23,740 nucleotides of DNA from SpSt-583 sp034434015 (GTDB taxonomy: Bacteria > Chloroflexota > Anaerolineae > Anaerolineales > UBA6663). Of this stretch, positions 9,372 to 17,518 are shown piece after piece (within the stretch, counting starts at the first letter, position 1; every line of letters begins with the position of its first letter). The stretch is taken from the NCBI GenBank assembly GCA_034434015.1, contig DAOUAB010000281.1:1-23740 (forward strand), given 5' to 3'. Below the pieces are notes generated by a model, which searched no databases, was not told the origin of the DNA, and worked only from the letters and a program-made list of their open reading frames with translations. A program made the translations under genes and the position numbers.

Positions 9372-11125
9372 AGGAATTTCCGCGCCACGGCCTGGATCGC
9401 GTCGGGCACGCGGGCGGCGACATGGGTCAGGGCCCTGGCCATGGCCGCCGCCGCCTCGGTCGAGATCGCTTTCATGTTCGTCAGGTTGCGCTCGACGCGG
9501 CGCAGGTCGGCGGCCTCGCCCTTCTTGACCTCGGTCTCGAGGTTGGCCGCCAGGCCGCGCAGGTCGTCCTTGTCGCCGTCGCCGAGGCCCAGCGCGTTGA
9601 TCGTTTCGTAGGCTTTTTCGATCCGCTGCTCCAGGACGACCCAGCGCTTGCCGTCCTCGCCCTCGGCGCGGCCTTCGCCGGTGATGTCGCGCCCGGCGAC
9701 GTGCCCACCGACGCTGACGTCGCCCTTGACGTTGAAGACCACGCCGCCGCCATCACCGCCGCCCGCCGTCGTCCGGCCGCCGCCAGGCGGCGGCGTCTGT
9801 TGCCGCCCGCCGCCGATGGAGATGTCCACCGGCGCGCCGCCGGTGTTAATCTGGTTGGTCTGGGTGATCTTGTCCCGGCCGACGAAATCGCCCTGGATGA
9901 TGGTGGTCTGGTTGACGACGGTCGGCGCCTCGCCTTCGGGCGTCTCGCCCACTTTCAGAAACAGTTTCCCTGTCCGCAGCCGCATGAACAGCACCGGGAT
10001 GGCCCAGTCGGTGCGCTTTTGGTCGTGGATCTGGAGCCGCGCCTGGTTGAGGGCCAGGTCCACCACGCCCCCCTCCGCCAGCCGCCGGTAGAACGCCTCG
10101 GTTAATTGGCGGGCGGTGTCGATCGGCACGCGGTCCTGCATGGCCACCACGGCCGGCACGCCGGCCGCCACCAGTTTCGGGCCCAGCCCAACAAAAGGAT
10201 GCTCCGCCGCGGCCTCGGGCGTCTTCGACACTTCGCGGACGGCGGTCTCACAGGCCACCAGGAAGATCAGGTGCGGCCGGGTCGCCTCCATCGCCGCGAA
10301 ATCGGGCACGATCTCGTCGTCGCGCTTGATCTGCAGGCCGCCGGCCTCGTTCTCCAGGAAGAGCGTCGTCCGGCCGGGGCCGTGGTCGTCCTTGCGATTG
10401 AACTGGCCGTGGCCGACGAAGTGGAACAGATGCCGGCCGCGCACATGGCGCGTGATCGCCTCCAGGGTCGTCGGCCCGGCCAGGACCTGGTAGCCCTCGG
10501 CTTCAAGCGCCGCCTGCAACGCCGCCGGCAGGCCGGTCCGGCCGGGCAGCAGCGCCACCTCCACCTGGCCGCCGCGCCTCAGCGGGCCCAGGGCGGCGCG
10601 CAGGATCTCGATCTCCTTCTCGACCTCGACCGGCGTGAACCCGGCCGGGAGGCCGGTTGGGTTGGCGACGGCGGCCAGCATCTTCAGCGGGCGCCCGGCG
10701 ACGGGCGGCGGCTCCGGCATCTCCAGGCTGACGTAGCGCGAGAACGGCGACCGGTCGGCCGTCGCCAGCGGCCCCGGCTGTGGGCGGGTGAGGTCGTAGA
10801 GCCGCTCCCAGTTGACGGCGTGCAACTCGGCCGCGTCCGCGTCGATCTCCAGGCGCACGCGCAGTCCGTCGGCGGCCTGGCGGGCCTGGCCGGTGGCGGT
10901 ATCGTACGCCTGACGCATCTTGCCGCCGGCGGGGAAGAGCGCGTTGAACAGCGTCTGGCCGTAGAGGGCCGGGTTCAGGGCCTGGGCGCGCAACGTCGCC
11001 CAATCCAGCTTGAGCTGGCCGTCCCGGTAACGGCTGCCGTCGCTCAACGAGGCTTCCACCGGGTAGGCGCCGCCGGCGGACTCCCACGCTCCAATACGGA
11101 TTGTCAGATCGATATACTCGGCCAC
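9368..11125 (-). CDS. CHAT-domain caspase-like protease with GDFVGRDK repeat region
   Basis: 585-aa protein with a CHAT (caspase HetF-associated) peptidase domain at about 150-390. The catalytic dyad is visible as His239 in HFVGHGQF and Cys292 in FLVACETA. The N-terminal ~140 residues are predicted beta-rich and contain AVNWERLYD, typical of the lead-in to CHAT. Past 400, two or three repeats with QGDFVGRDKI and GGHVAGRDI patterns are separated by Gly/Pro-rich linkers. Such GDxVxGRDK repeats occur in large multidomain conflict proteins of Chloroflexota and cyanobacteria. A ~95-residue helical C-terminus (about 493-585) ends the protein. GGAGG precedes the GTG start at 11125. No sensor STAND NTPase or gasdermin is nearby. 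It is cotranscribed with tlyA. The protease call is firm; a defence role is an inference. Confidence 0.9.
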   Translation of the reverse strand: MAEYIDLTIRIGAWESAGGAYPVEASLSDGSRYRDGQLKLDWATLRAQALNPALYGQTLFNALFPAGGKMRQAYDTATGQARQAADGLRVRLEIDADAAELHAVNWERLYDLTRPQPGPLATADRSPFSRYVSLEMPEPPPVAGRPLKMLAAVANPTGLPAGFTPVEVEKEIEILRAALGPLRRGGQVEVALLPGRTGLPAALQAALEAEGYQVLAGPTTLEAITRHVRGRHLFHFVGHGQFNRKDDHGPGRTTLFLENEAGGLQIKRDDEIVPDFAAMEATRPHLIFLVACETAVREVSKTPEAAAEHPFVGLGPKLVAAGVPAVVAMQDRVPIDTARQLTEAFYRRLAEGGVVDLALNQARLQIHDQKRTDWAIPVLFMRLRTGKLFLKVGETPEGEAPTVVNQTTIIQGDFVGRDKITQTNQINTGGAPVDISIGGGRQQTPPPGGGRTTAGGGDGGGVVFNVKGDVSVGGHVAGRDITGEGRAEGEDGKRWVVLEQRIEKAYETINALGLGDGDKDDLRGLAANLETEVKKGEAADLRRVERNLTNMKAISTEAAAAMARALTHVAARVPDAIQAVARKFL

Positions 11126-11180
11126 GGATGCGTCCTCCGCCGTTGACCGGCGAGTGGTGAGCGGTCAGCCTGGCTACTTC

Positions 11181-11189
11181 ATTCTAACA
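11181..11189 (-). promoter_or_regulatory. Extended -10 promoter for the CHAT gene
   Basis: On the minus strand TGTTAGAAT forms an extended -10 (TGn plus TAGAAT, 11186-11181). Initiation near 11174 would give a ~49-nt leader ending in GGAGG and the GTG start. No convincing -35 is present, as is common for extended -10 promoters. Confidence 0.5.
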
Positions 11190-11221
11190 TCGCGCCCCGC
11201 GCTGCGCCTGGGTTGTGGGAT

Positions 11222-11251
11222 TTGATATTTACCCCAAGGACCTTCTATAAT
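11222..11251 (+). promoter_or_regulatory. Sigma-70-type promoter for the isoprenoid operon, predicted leaderless
   Basis: TTGATA (11222-11227), an 18-nt spacer and a perfect TATAAT (11246-11251). Only six bases separate the -10 from the ATG at 11258, so transcription should begin at or within a base of the start codon. No Shine-Dalgarno lies in the space between. Confidence 0.8.
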
Positions 11252-11257
11252 CATCCA

Positions 11258-12129
11258 ATGCTCAGCGCCCTGCTCAAGACGATGCGCCCGCGGCAATGGA
11301 TCAAGAACATCTTTATCTTCGCGGCGCTCATTTTCGACCACAAGCTCTTGCAAACCGACCTGTTGGCGCGCACGCTGGCGGGCTTTGCGCTGTTGTGCCT
11401 GCTGTCGAGCGTCGTCTACCTGGTCAACGACCTGGCCGACATGGATAAGGATCGCCAGCATCCCAAGAAGCGTCACCGGCCGCTGGCCTCCGGCCGGCTG
11501 GCGCCCCGCGTCGCCGTGGCGGCGACCGTCGGGCTGTTGCTGGTGGCGCTGCCGCTCTCGTTCGCCCTCGAGGCGGCGTTCGGCCTCATCGCCCTGGTGT
11601 ACCTGGCCGCCAACCTGCTGTACTCGTTCTGGCTGAAGCACGTGGTGCTGATCGACGTGCTGATCGTGGCGCTCGGCTATCTGCTGCGCGCCATCGCCGG
11701 CGCCTGGCTGGTGGCCTCGGCCATCTCGCCCTGGCTGTACATCTGCCTGACCCTGCTGGCGCTCTTCCTGGGATTCGGCAAGCGGCGCGGCGAACTGCTG
11801 CTGATGCAGAACGAGACCGGCAACTCGCGCCGGGTGTTGCAGGATTACAGCCTGCCCTTCCTGGACGAGTTGATCAACCTGGTCGCCACCGCCACCGTCG
11901 TGGCCTATTCGCTGTACACGTTCTCGGCCGCGAACCTGCCCGCCAACCACGCCATGATGCTGACGATCCCGTTCGTGCTGTACGGGGTTTTTCGCTATCT
12001 GTACCTGATCCACATCAAAGGCGAGGGCGGCGCGCCGGACGAACTGGTGCTCACCGACCGGCCGCTGCAGGTCACGTTCGCGCTGTGGGGGCTGGCGGCC
12101 GTGCTCATCCTCTATCTGAGCCCGCCCGT

Positions 12130-12133
<4 letters not shown>
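11258..12133 (+). CDS. UbiA-family decaprenyl-phosphate phosphoribosyltransferase (DPPR synthase-like)
   Basis: Integral membrane prenyltransferase of 291 aa. In the best-studied relative (Rv3806c/UbiA of mycobacteria) the enzyme joins phosphoribosyl diphosphate to polyprenyl phosphate, the first step to lipid-linked arabinose. The N-terminus MLSALLKTMRPRQWIKN and the Asp-rich motif NDLADMDKDRQHPKKRHRP (57-75) followed by LASG are characteristic. So are about eight TM helices and a later FLGFGKRRGEL loop. I start at the ATG at 11258, not the in-frame ATG at 11213, because the family begins there and the promoter -10 lies six bases upstream. Its stop overlaps the mevalonate kinase start (ATGA). 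It is the first gene of the operon. Other UbiA substrates cannot be excluded. Confidence 0.88.
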
Positions 12134-13145
<1,012 letters not shown>

Positions 13146-13149
<4 letters not shown>

Positions 13150-14051
13150 TGACCGACGAAAGCCAGCCCGGCGAGCGCGCCGCCCCCGCCCTTCGTCCCG
13201 CGTCCCTGGTCTTCTTGAAGCTGGGCGGCTCGCTGATCACGGACAAGACGCAGCCGCGCACGCCGCGCACGGAGACGCTGGCCCGCCTGATGGCCGAGAT
13301 CGCGGCGGCGCGGGCCGAACAGCCGGGCCTGCGCCTGGTGCTCGGCCACGGCTCGGGCTCGTACGGGCACACCGAGGGCCAGAAGCACGGGACGCGCGCC
13401 GGGGTGCATACGCCCGAACAATGGCGCGGCTTCGCCGAGGTACAGTGGGTCGCCAATCAGCTCAACCGGCTGGTGGTGGACGCCGCCCGGGCGGCCGGGC
13501 TGCCGGTGGTCAACTGCCCGCCGTCGGCCTCGGCCGTGTGCCGGGACGGCCTGATCGAGACGCTGGCGCTGGCCCCGATCGAGGCAGCGCTGGCCCATGA
13601 CCTGGTGCCGCTCGTCCAGGGCGACGTGGCCGTGGACTCGGTGCGCGGCGGCACCATCGTCTCCACCGAGGATGTGTTCCGTTACCTGGCGCCGCGCCTG
13701 CTGCCGGCGCGCATCCTGCTGGCCGGGATCGAACGCGGCGTGCTGGCTCACTGGCCGGACGGGGAAATCGTGCCGGAGGTCAGGGCGCCGCGCGCGGCGT
13801 CTTTGCCGCGGGCCCACAGCGGCGGCGCGCGATCCGCCGGGGCGACCGACCGGCCGCCCGATCGGCCGGCCCGCCTCACGGGTTCACATGCCGCGGACGT
13901 GACCGGCGGGATGGAAGCCAAAGTCCGCGAGACGCTGGCGATGGTCGCGTCGGCGCCGGGCTGCGAGGCCCTGATCTTCTCCGGCGCCGAGCCGGGCCTG
14001 GTGCGGCGCGCGCTGCTGGGCGAGGCGGTGCCAGGGACCCGCTTGCGGTGA
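13146..14051 (+). CDS. Isopentenyl phosphate kinase
   Basis: Amino-acid-kinase-fold enzyme that makes isopentenyl diphosphate from isopentenyl phosphate, the last step of the alternative mevalonate pathways of archaea and some Chloroflexota; 301 aa. FLKLGGSLITDK (23-34) is the ATP-site Gly loop with Lys. LGHGSGSYGH (66-75) contains His75, matching the histidine that distinguishes isopentenyl phosphate kinase from other family members. VQGDVAVD, STEDVF and DVTGGMEAKV complete the fold. Between VPEV (about 212) and the DVTGGM motif (251) there is a longer Arg/Ala/Pro-rich loop than usual. The start overlaps the mevalonate kinase stop (ATGA); a second ATG follows immediately. A mevalonate-phosphate decarboxylase must lie elsewhere. 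Confidence 0.92.
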
Positions 14052-14068
14052 CGCGGGGGTGCGTCACC
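14047..14068. terminator. Hairpin shared by two convergent stop codons
   Basis: Perfect 8-bp arms GGTGACGC (14047-14054) and GCGTCACC (14061-14068) flank a 6-nt loop. The TGA of isopentenyl phosphate kinase (14049-14051) lies in one arm. The TGA of the minus-strand gene (14066-14064) lies in the other. There is no U-tract on either strand, so it is probably a stabilising or weak bidirectional terminator. Confidence 0.5.
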
Positions 14069-14582
14069 GGCCGAACCGCCCGCGCCGCAGGGCGCCGAGC
14101 GGCGACAACAGGCCGCCCAGCGCCATGAGCCCGCCCGCGCACGAGAAGACCCCGCCGAAGATTGACGCGAACAACCGGTCGTCCTGGCTGACCTCCAGCT
14201 CGCGCGCCGCGTCGTCTTCCAGAAACGCGTTCAGCCGGTCGGCGGTTTCGCGTTTGTCCGCGCGCCCCGAGCTGTAATAATCGGTGAACGGCACAGTCCC
14301 GCGCTCGGTGCGCAGGACCACGCGGTAGGTGTCGCTGCCGTCGTCGTCTGTGGAGACCTGCACCTCGGCCCGCTCGATCTCGGTCAGGCGCAGGCTCTCC
14401 GCGCGGTTGACCCGCCCGAAGAGGTTGGTCTGAGTGAGCGTGCATGTCCCGGTGCGCGGCCCCGGCCGCGCACAGGCCAGCGTGGTCCGCGCGCCCATGA
14501 ACCACATCACGGCCAGGCCGACCCCCACAAAGATCAGGCCGAAAAGAAACAGTCCCACAGTGCGTCCAAGTGCGCCGAGCAT
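14064..14582 (-). CDS. Unknown membrane protein, 172 aa, paralogue of the upstream gene
   Basis: No family recognised. An N-terminal TM helix (about 8-29, VGLFLFGLIFVGVGLAVMWF) precedes a ~95-residue probably extracytoplasmic beta-rich domain. A second TM or hydrophobic hairpin (about 138-162, GGVFSCAGGLMALGGLL) and a basic C-terminus follow. The domain opens with TLACARPGPRTGTCTLTQ, whose two cysteines could form a disulfide. It also contains RLTEIERAEVQVS and YRVVLRTERGTVPFT. The same layout and cysteine motif occur in the neighbour at 14621-15187, so the pair is a tandem duplication. GGAGGAGG lies 5 nt before the ATG. It is convergent with isopentenyl phosphate kinase. Confidence 0.8.
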   Translation of the reverse strand: MLGALGRTVGLFLFGLIFVGVGLAVMWFMGARTTLACARPGPRTGTCTLTQTNLFGRVNRAESLRLTEIERAEVQVSTDDDGSDTYRVVLRTERGTVPFTDYYSSGRADKRETADRLNAFLEDDAARELEVSQDDRLFASIFGGVFSCAGGLMALGGLLSPLGALRRGRFGR

Positions 14583-14620
14583 GGGGCCTCCTCCGCACGG
14601 GCGTTATTCCGGCCGGCGCG

Positions 14621-15187
14621 CTAAGGCTTTTTCCGACGCCGAGCGACGGGCGGTTTCGGCCGGTGCCGCAGCGCGCTCCGGACGCTCTGGCGGAACAGGA
14701 GCGCCAGCAAGACGGCGCCGAGCAGGGCCACGCCGCTCCCGCACAGGCCCTGATGGACCCAGGTGTTGTCCTGGACCGTCAACGAACGCGCCGACCGGTC
14801 GGCCACGAAGGCGTTGATCTGCGCGGCCCGGGCGGAATGGCTGCCGGAGCCGGTGACGGTGTCGAAAGACGTCGCCACCGGCAGCGGGCCGCGCTCGAGC
14901 AGCAGCCGCAGACGGTAGCCCGTCCAGTCGCTGGACTCGCTCACCTCCACCTCGGCGCCCAGGAGCTCGCCCACCGGGAACTCCGTCACCGACCGGCCCC
15001 AGACGGTGACGCGCGTCAGCGTGCACACGCCGCGCCGGGCCTCATCGCGCACACAGGTCAGCGTGTTCACCTGGCCAACCCACACCATCCAGGCCAGCCC
15101 GGCCGCGACCAGCCCGACGCTCCACCAGAACCACTCGACGTGCTGGGTCAGTTCAGTCCAGAATTCAGACCAGAGAGGACGCCACAT
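14621..15187 (-). CDS. Unknown membrane protein, 188 aa, paralogue of the downstream gene
   Basis: No family recognised. The layout matches the next gene: a TM helix near residues 20-38 (WFWWSVGLVAAGLAWMVWV), then TLTCVRDEARRGVCTLTR with two cysteines, a beta-rich domain (GYRLRLLLERGPLPV), AQINAFVAD, a second TM segment (about 150-167, GVALLGAVLLALLF) and a Lys/Arg-rich end. I start at the ATG at 15187 because it puts the TM helix near the N-terminus as in the paralogue. The frame is open to an ATG at 15346, but that extension is encoded by the dispersed repeat at 15243-15302 and includes a PVLSLPKD stretch typical of such repeats. The Shine-Dalgarno is weak. It ends 38 nt before its paralogue. 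Confidence 0.75.
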   Translation of the reverse strand: MWRPLWSEFWTELTQHVEWFWWSVGLVAAGLAWMVWVGQVNTLTCVRDEARRGVCTLTRVTVWGRSVTEFPVGELLGAEVEVSESSDWTGYRLRLLLERGPLPVATSFDTVTGSGSHSARAAQINAFVADRSARSLTVQDNTWVHQGLCGSGVALLGAVLLALLFRQSVRSALRHRPKPPVARRRKKP

Positions 15188-15242
15188 AACCCGTGTAGCG
15201 CCAGGAGAGCGATTTCCTGTTCGGTTGACGCTGAGCACCCGA

Positions 15243-15302
15243 TCCTTCGGCAGGCTCAGGACGGGCGGCGCCCCTCGGGCCTCGACCGCTCGCGGCTCGG
15301 TC
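15243..15302. repeat. CCTTCGnCAGGCTCAGGAC-type dispersed repeat
   Basis: tccttcggcaggctcaggac (15243-15262) followed by a CTCGACCGCTCGCGGCTCGGTC segment with inverted ends GACCG/CGGTC (15284-15288, 15298-15302). This matches a repeat type I know from many GC-rich environmental genomes, often mistranslated as LRQAQD- or VLSLPKD-like peptides. It lies in the 284-nt gap between the unknown membrane protein and NrfD; the rest of that gap holds only the NrfD terminator. Confidence 0.6.
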
Positions 15303-15407
15303 TGCCTCGGAGCGCGGCCGGCCGTCGAGGGGGGCGTCAATGCCAACGGAGTCCGCTATAGTTTAGCGCACCGATCCGGACTGGCGGCTTAAAACTGGCC
15401 GCGGCGC

Positions 15408-15446
15408 AAACCAAAGCCGCGCCGGGTCTCTTGAGCCAGGCGCGGC
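15408..15446 (-). terminator. Terminator of the cytochrome/NrfD operon
   Basis: On the minus strand 8-bp arms GCCGCGCC (15446-15439) and GGCGCGGC (15423-15416) with further inner pairing are followed directly by TTTGGTTT (15415-15408). The hairpin begins about 26 nt after the NrfD stop. Confidence 0.7.
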
Positions 15447-15471
15447 ATGTCGGGGGGAGAACCGGTTGGCG

Positions 15472-16734
15472 TCAGTCGCCGGCGGCCGGGCTGAGCGCAG
15501 GCGCGGGGGCCGGATGCGCCTCGGCCTCGACCGGCTGGCCGTGATCGACGATGTTCAGATAACGCACGCCCAGCGAGAAGGCCAGCAGGCCATAGGCCAC
15601 GATGCCGGCCCCGACGGCCCACTCGATCAGGGCCGGCGTATAGGTGGTATAACGCGCCGCGATCTCGGTCGGCAGGTAAGTGAGCAGCACCAGCTGGCCG
15701 ACCAGGTTGATGTCCCAGCGGTAGGCCACCACGCCGCCCACCACCAGCGCCAGGGCGACCATGCGCAGCCACGGGAGGCGCCGGAAGCGCGGCACGAGCA
15801 GCAGCACCGCCGGCACCAGCGCGCCGAGCAGGATCTCGCCGACCCAGAAGTTGAAGGCGAGCTGGCCGCCGGTGAGCATGTCCAGGCCCTCGTTGCGGCC
15901 CGGCCAGTAGGTGTACGTCATCGAGAAGGCGTCCCAGAAGCGGAAGTACAGGTAACCCACCAGCACCCAGCCGATGACGTGGGCGATACGCTCCAGCAGG
16001 CTGTCGTCCACGCGAGCTTTGGGCGTGAGCCGCGCGGCCAGCATGGAGGCCAGCACGGTCAGCGCCGGGCCGGCCGCCGCCGCCGAGAGGATGAACAGCA
16101 CCGACAGATCCGGCTTGTACCAGATGGGCCGGGCCTTGAGCACGCCGTAGGTGGCGCCCAGCGACGACTGGTGCAGGGACGAGAGGCCCAGCCCGATCAG
16201 GGCCAGGAACGGCGCGTAGTGATGGACGCCGGACATCCAGCCGGCCAGGCGCGGCCAGCGTCTCTTGAACCAGCCCGCCCCGGCCACGATGGGCATGGTC
16301 TCGAACACCAGCACGGTGAAGTAACTCATGATGCACATGGTCACTTCCCACAGCACCGAGTGCGTGTTCCAGTAGATCAGGGCGTGCCAGAACCGGAAGG
16401 GCTGGCCGATATCCATGAACAGGCACAGCATCGCCATGCTGTAGCCGATCAGGCCGACAAACGTGGCCGTGCGCGCCACCGGCTGGTAGCGCTTGAGGCC
16501 GAGCAGGTAGACGGCCGCGCACAACAGGAAGGCGCCGGCGCTCAGCGCGATCGACGACAGGTCGATGGCGATCCACAGGCCCCACGGCACCAGGTCGTTC
16601 AGGTTGGTGACGACCAGGCCCTTCCACAGGACGATGACGCCGGCGGCCGCCGCGACGGCCAGCACGACGCCCAGCGCCCCGACCCACAGCCAGAAGCGCG
16701 GCAGCCGGCGCAGTTGTTGCAGTCGGGCGGTCAT
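15472..16734 (-). CDS. NrfD/HybB-type quinone-interacting membrane subunit
   Basis: Integral membrane protein of 420 aa in the NrfD/PsrC/HybB superfamily, which exchanges electrons with (mena)quinol and passes them to a partner Fe-S subunit. About ten TM helices are predicted. The family stretch LNDLVPWGLWIAIDLSSIAL (45-64), GQPFRFWHALIYWN and FWVGEILLGALVP are visible. It is the ~400-residue HybB-like type rather than the shorter eight-TM PsrC. The start ATG overlaps the stop of the Fe-S gene (ATGA at 16734-16731), implying translational coupling and a 1:1 complex. It has no cofactor ligands of its own, as expected. It is the last gene of a five-gene operon, with a terminator 26 nt after the stop. 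The family is certain; electron direction is unknown. Confidence 0.93.
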   Translation of the reverse strand: MTARLQQLRRLPRFWLWVGALGVVLAVAAAAGVIVLWKGLVVTNLNDLVPWGLWIAIDLSSIALSAGAFLLCAAVYLLGLKRYQPVARTATFVGLIGYSMAMLCLFMDIGQPFRFWHALIYWNTHSVLWEVTMCIMSYFTVLVFETMPIVAGAGWFKRRWPRLAGWMSGVHHYAPFLALIGLGLSSLHQSSLGATYGVLKARPIWYKPDLSVLFILSAAAAGPALTVLASMLAARLTPKARVDDSLLERIAHVIGWVLVGYLYFRFWDAFSMTYTYWPGRNEGLDMLTGGQLAFNFWVGEILLGALVPAVLLLVPRFRRLPWLRMVALALVVGGVVAYRWDINLVGQLVLLTYLPTEIAARYTTYTPALIEWAVGAGIVAYGLLAFSLGVRYLNIVDHGQPVEAEAHPAPAPALSPAAGD

Positions 16735-17507
16735 GACTCAGCCTCCTGGCGCGCGGGCAGGTAGTAAACGCGCGGCGCGGTGCCCAGGTCTTCGCGCAGC
16801 CGGTAGTAGGGATGCGTCGCCAGCAGGCGGCTGACCTCGGAGTCGGGATTGTTCAGGTCGCCGAAGACGCGCGCCTTGGCCGGGCAGGCCACCACGCAGG
16901 CCGGCGTCGCTTGCGGGTCCACCCCGGGCATCAGGCCGTGGGCCAGTCCGCGGTCGATGCGCTGGACGCAGAACGAGCATTTCTCGGGCACGCCGCGCGG
17001 CCGACGCGGCACCTCCGGCTGGCCCCACTCCGGCACGGCCGGGTTCGGGCCCGTGAACGTCTCCCAGTTGAAGGCGCGCGCGCCGTACGGGCAGGCCACC
17101 TCGCAATACCGGCAGCCGATGCACTTGTCGTAGTCCATCATCACGATGCCGTCGGCGCGGTAGTAGCTGGCGCCCACCATGCAGACTTCCACACACGGGG
17201 CGTGTTCGCAGTGCATGCACGGCCGGGGCAGGAAGGTCGGGCGTCCGGCGACCTCGCCGGAGGCGATGACGCGGTTCCAGGCGATGGTCGGCGGCACGTC
17301 GTTGTGGGCGCGGCAGGCCTCGGTGCAGTAACCGCAGCCCGTGCACTTGGACTGGTCGATGACCATCGCCCAGCGGTGCTTGCTGGCGCCGACCGGCCCG
17401 GAGGCGCGCGCCCAGCGGGCGTATTGCAGGCCGAGGACCGTGGCCGCGCCGGCGGCGGCCGCCGTCTTCAGGAAAGCCCGGCGTGAGAGAGGTTTGTTGC
17501 GCTTCAT
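16731..17507 (-). CDS. Tat-exported ferredoxin with four 4Fe-4S clusters (HybA/NrfC-like)
   Basis: 258-aa extracytoplasmic electron carrier that couples NrfD to a cytochrome or catalytic subunit. A twin-arginine signal (SRRAFLKTAAAAGAATVLG, about 8-26) leads the protein. Sixteen cysteines form four cluster motifs: 55/58/61/65, 97/100/105/109, 129/132/135/139 and 177/180/204/208. The split fourth set and CxxCxxxxCxxxC second set are as in the DmsB/NrfC/HybA family. The ATG at 17507 places the Tat motif correctly. The frame stays open upstream to 18173, but that part is antisense-like and overlaps the cytochrome gene, so I reject it. It begins 11 nt after the cytochrome stop and overlaps NrfD by ATGA. 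Confidence 0.94.
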   Translation of the reverse strand: MKRNKPLSRRAFLKTAAAAGAATVLGLQYARWARASGPVGASKHRWAMVIDQSKCTGCGYCTEACRAHNDVPPTIAWNRVIASGEVAGRPTFLPRPCMHCEHAPCVEVCMVGASYYRADGIVMMDYDKCIGCRYCEVACPYGARAFNWETFTGPNPAVPEWGQPEVPRRPRGVPEKCSFCVQRIDRGLAHGLMPGVDPQATPACVVACPAKARVFGDLNNPDSEVSRLLATHPYYRLREDLGTAPRVYYLPARQEAES

Positions 17508-17518
17508 CGCCGTCTCCT

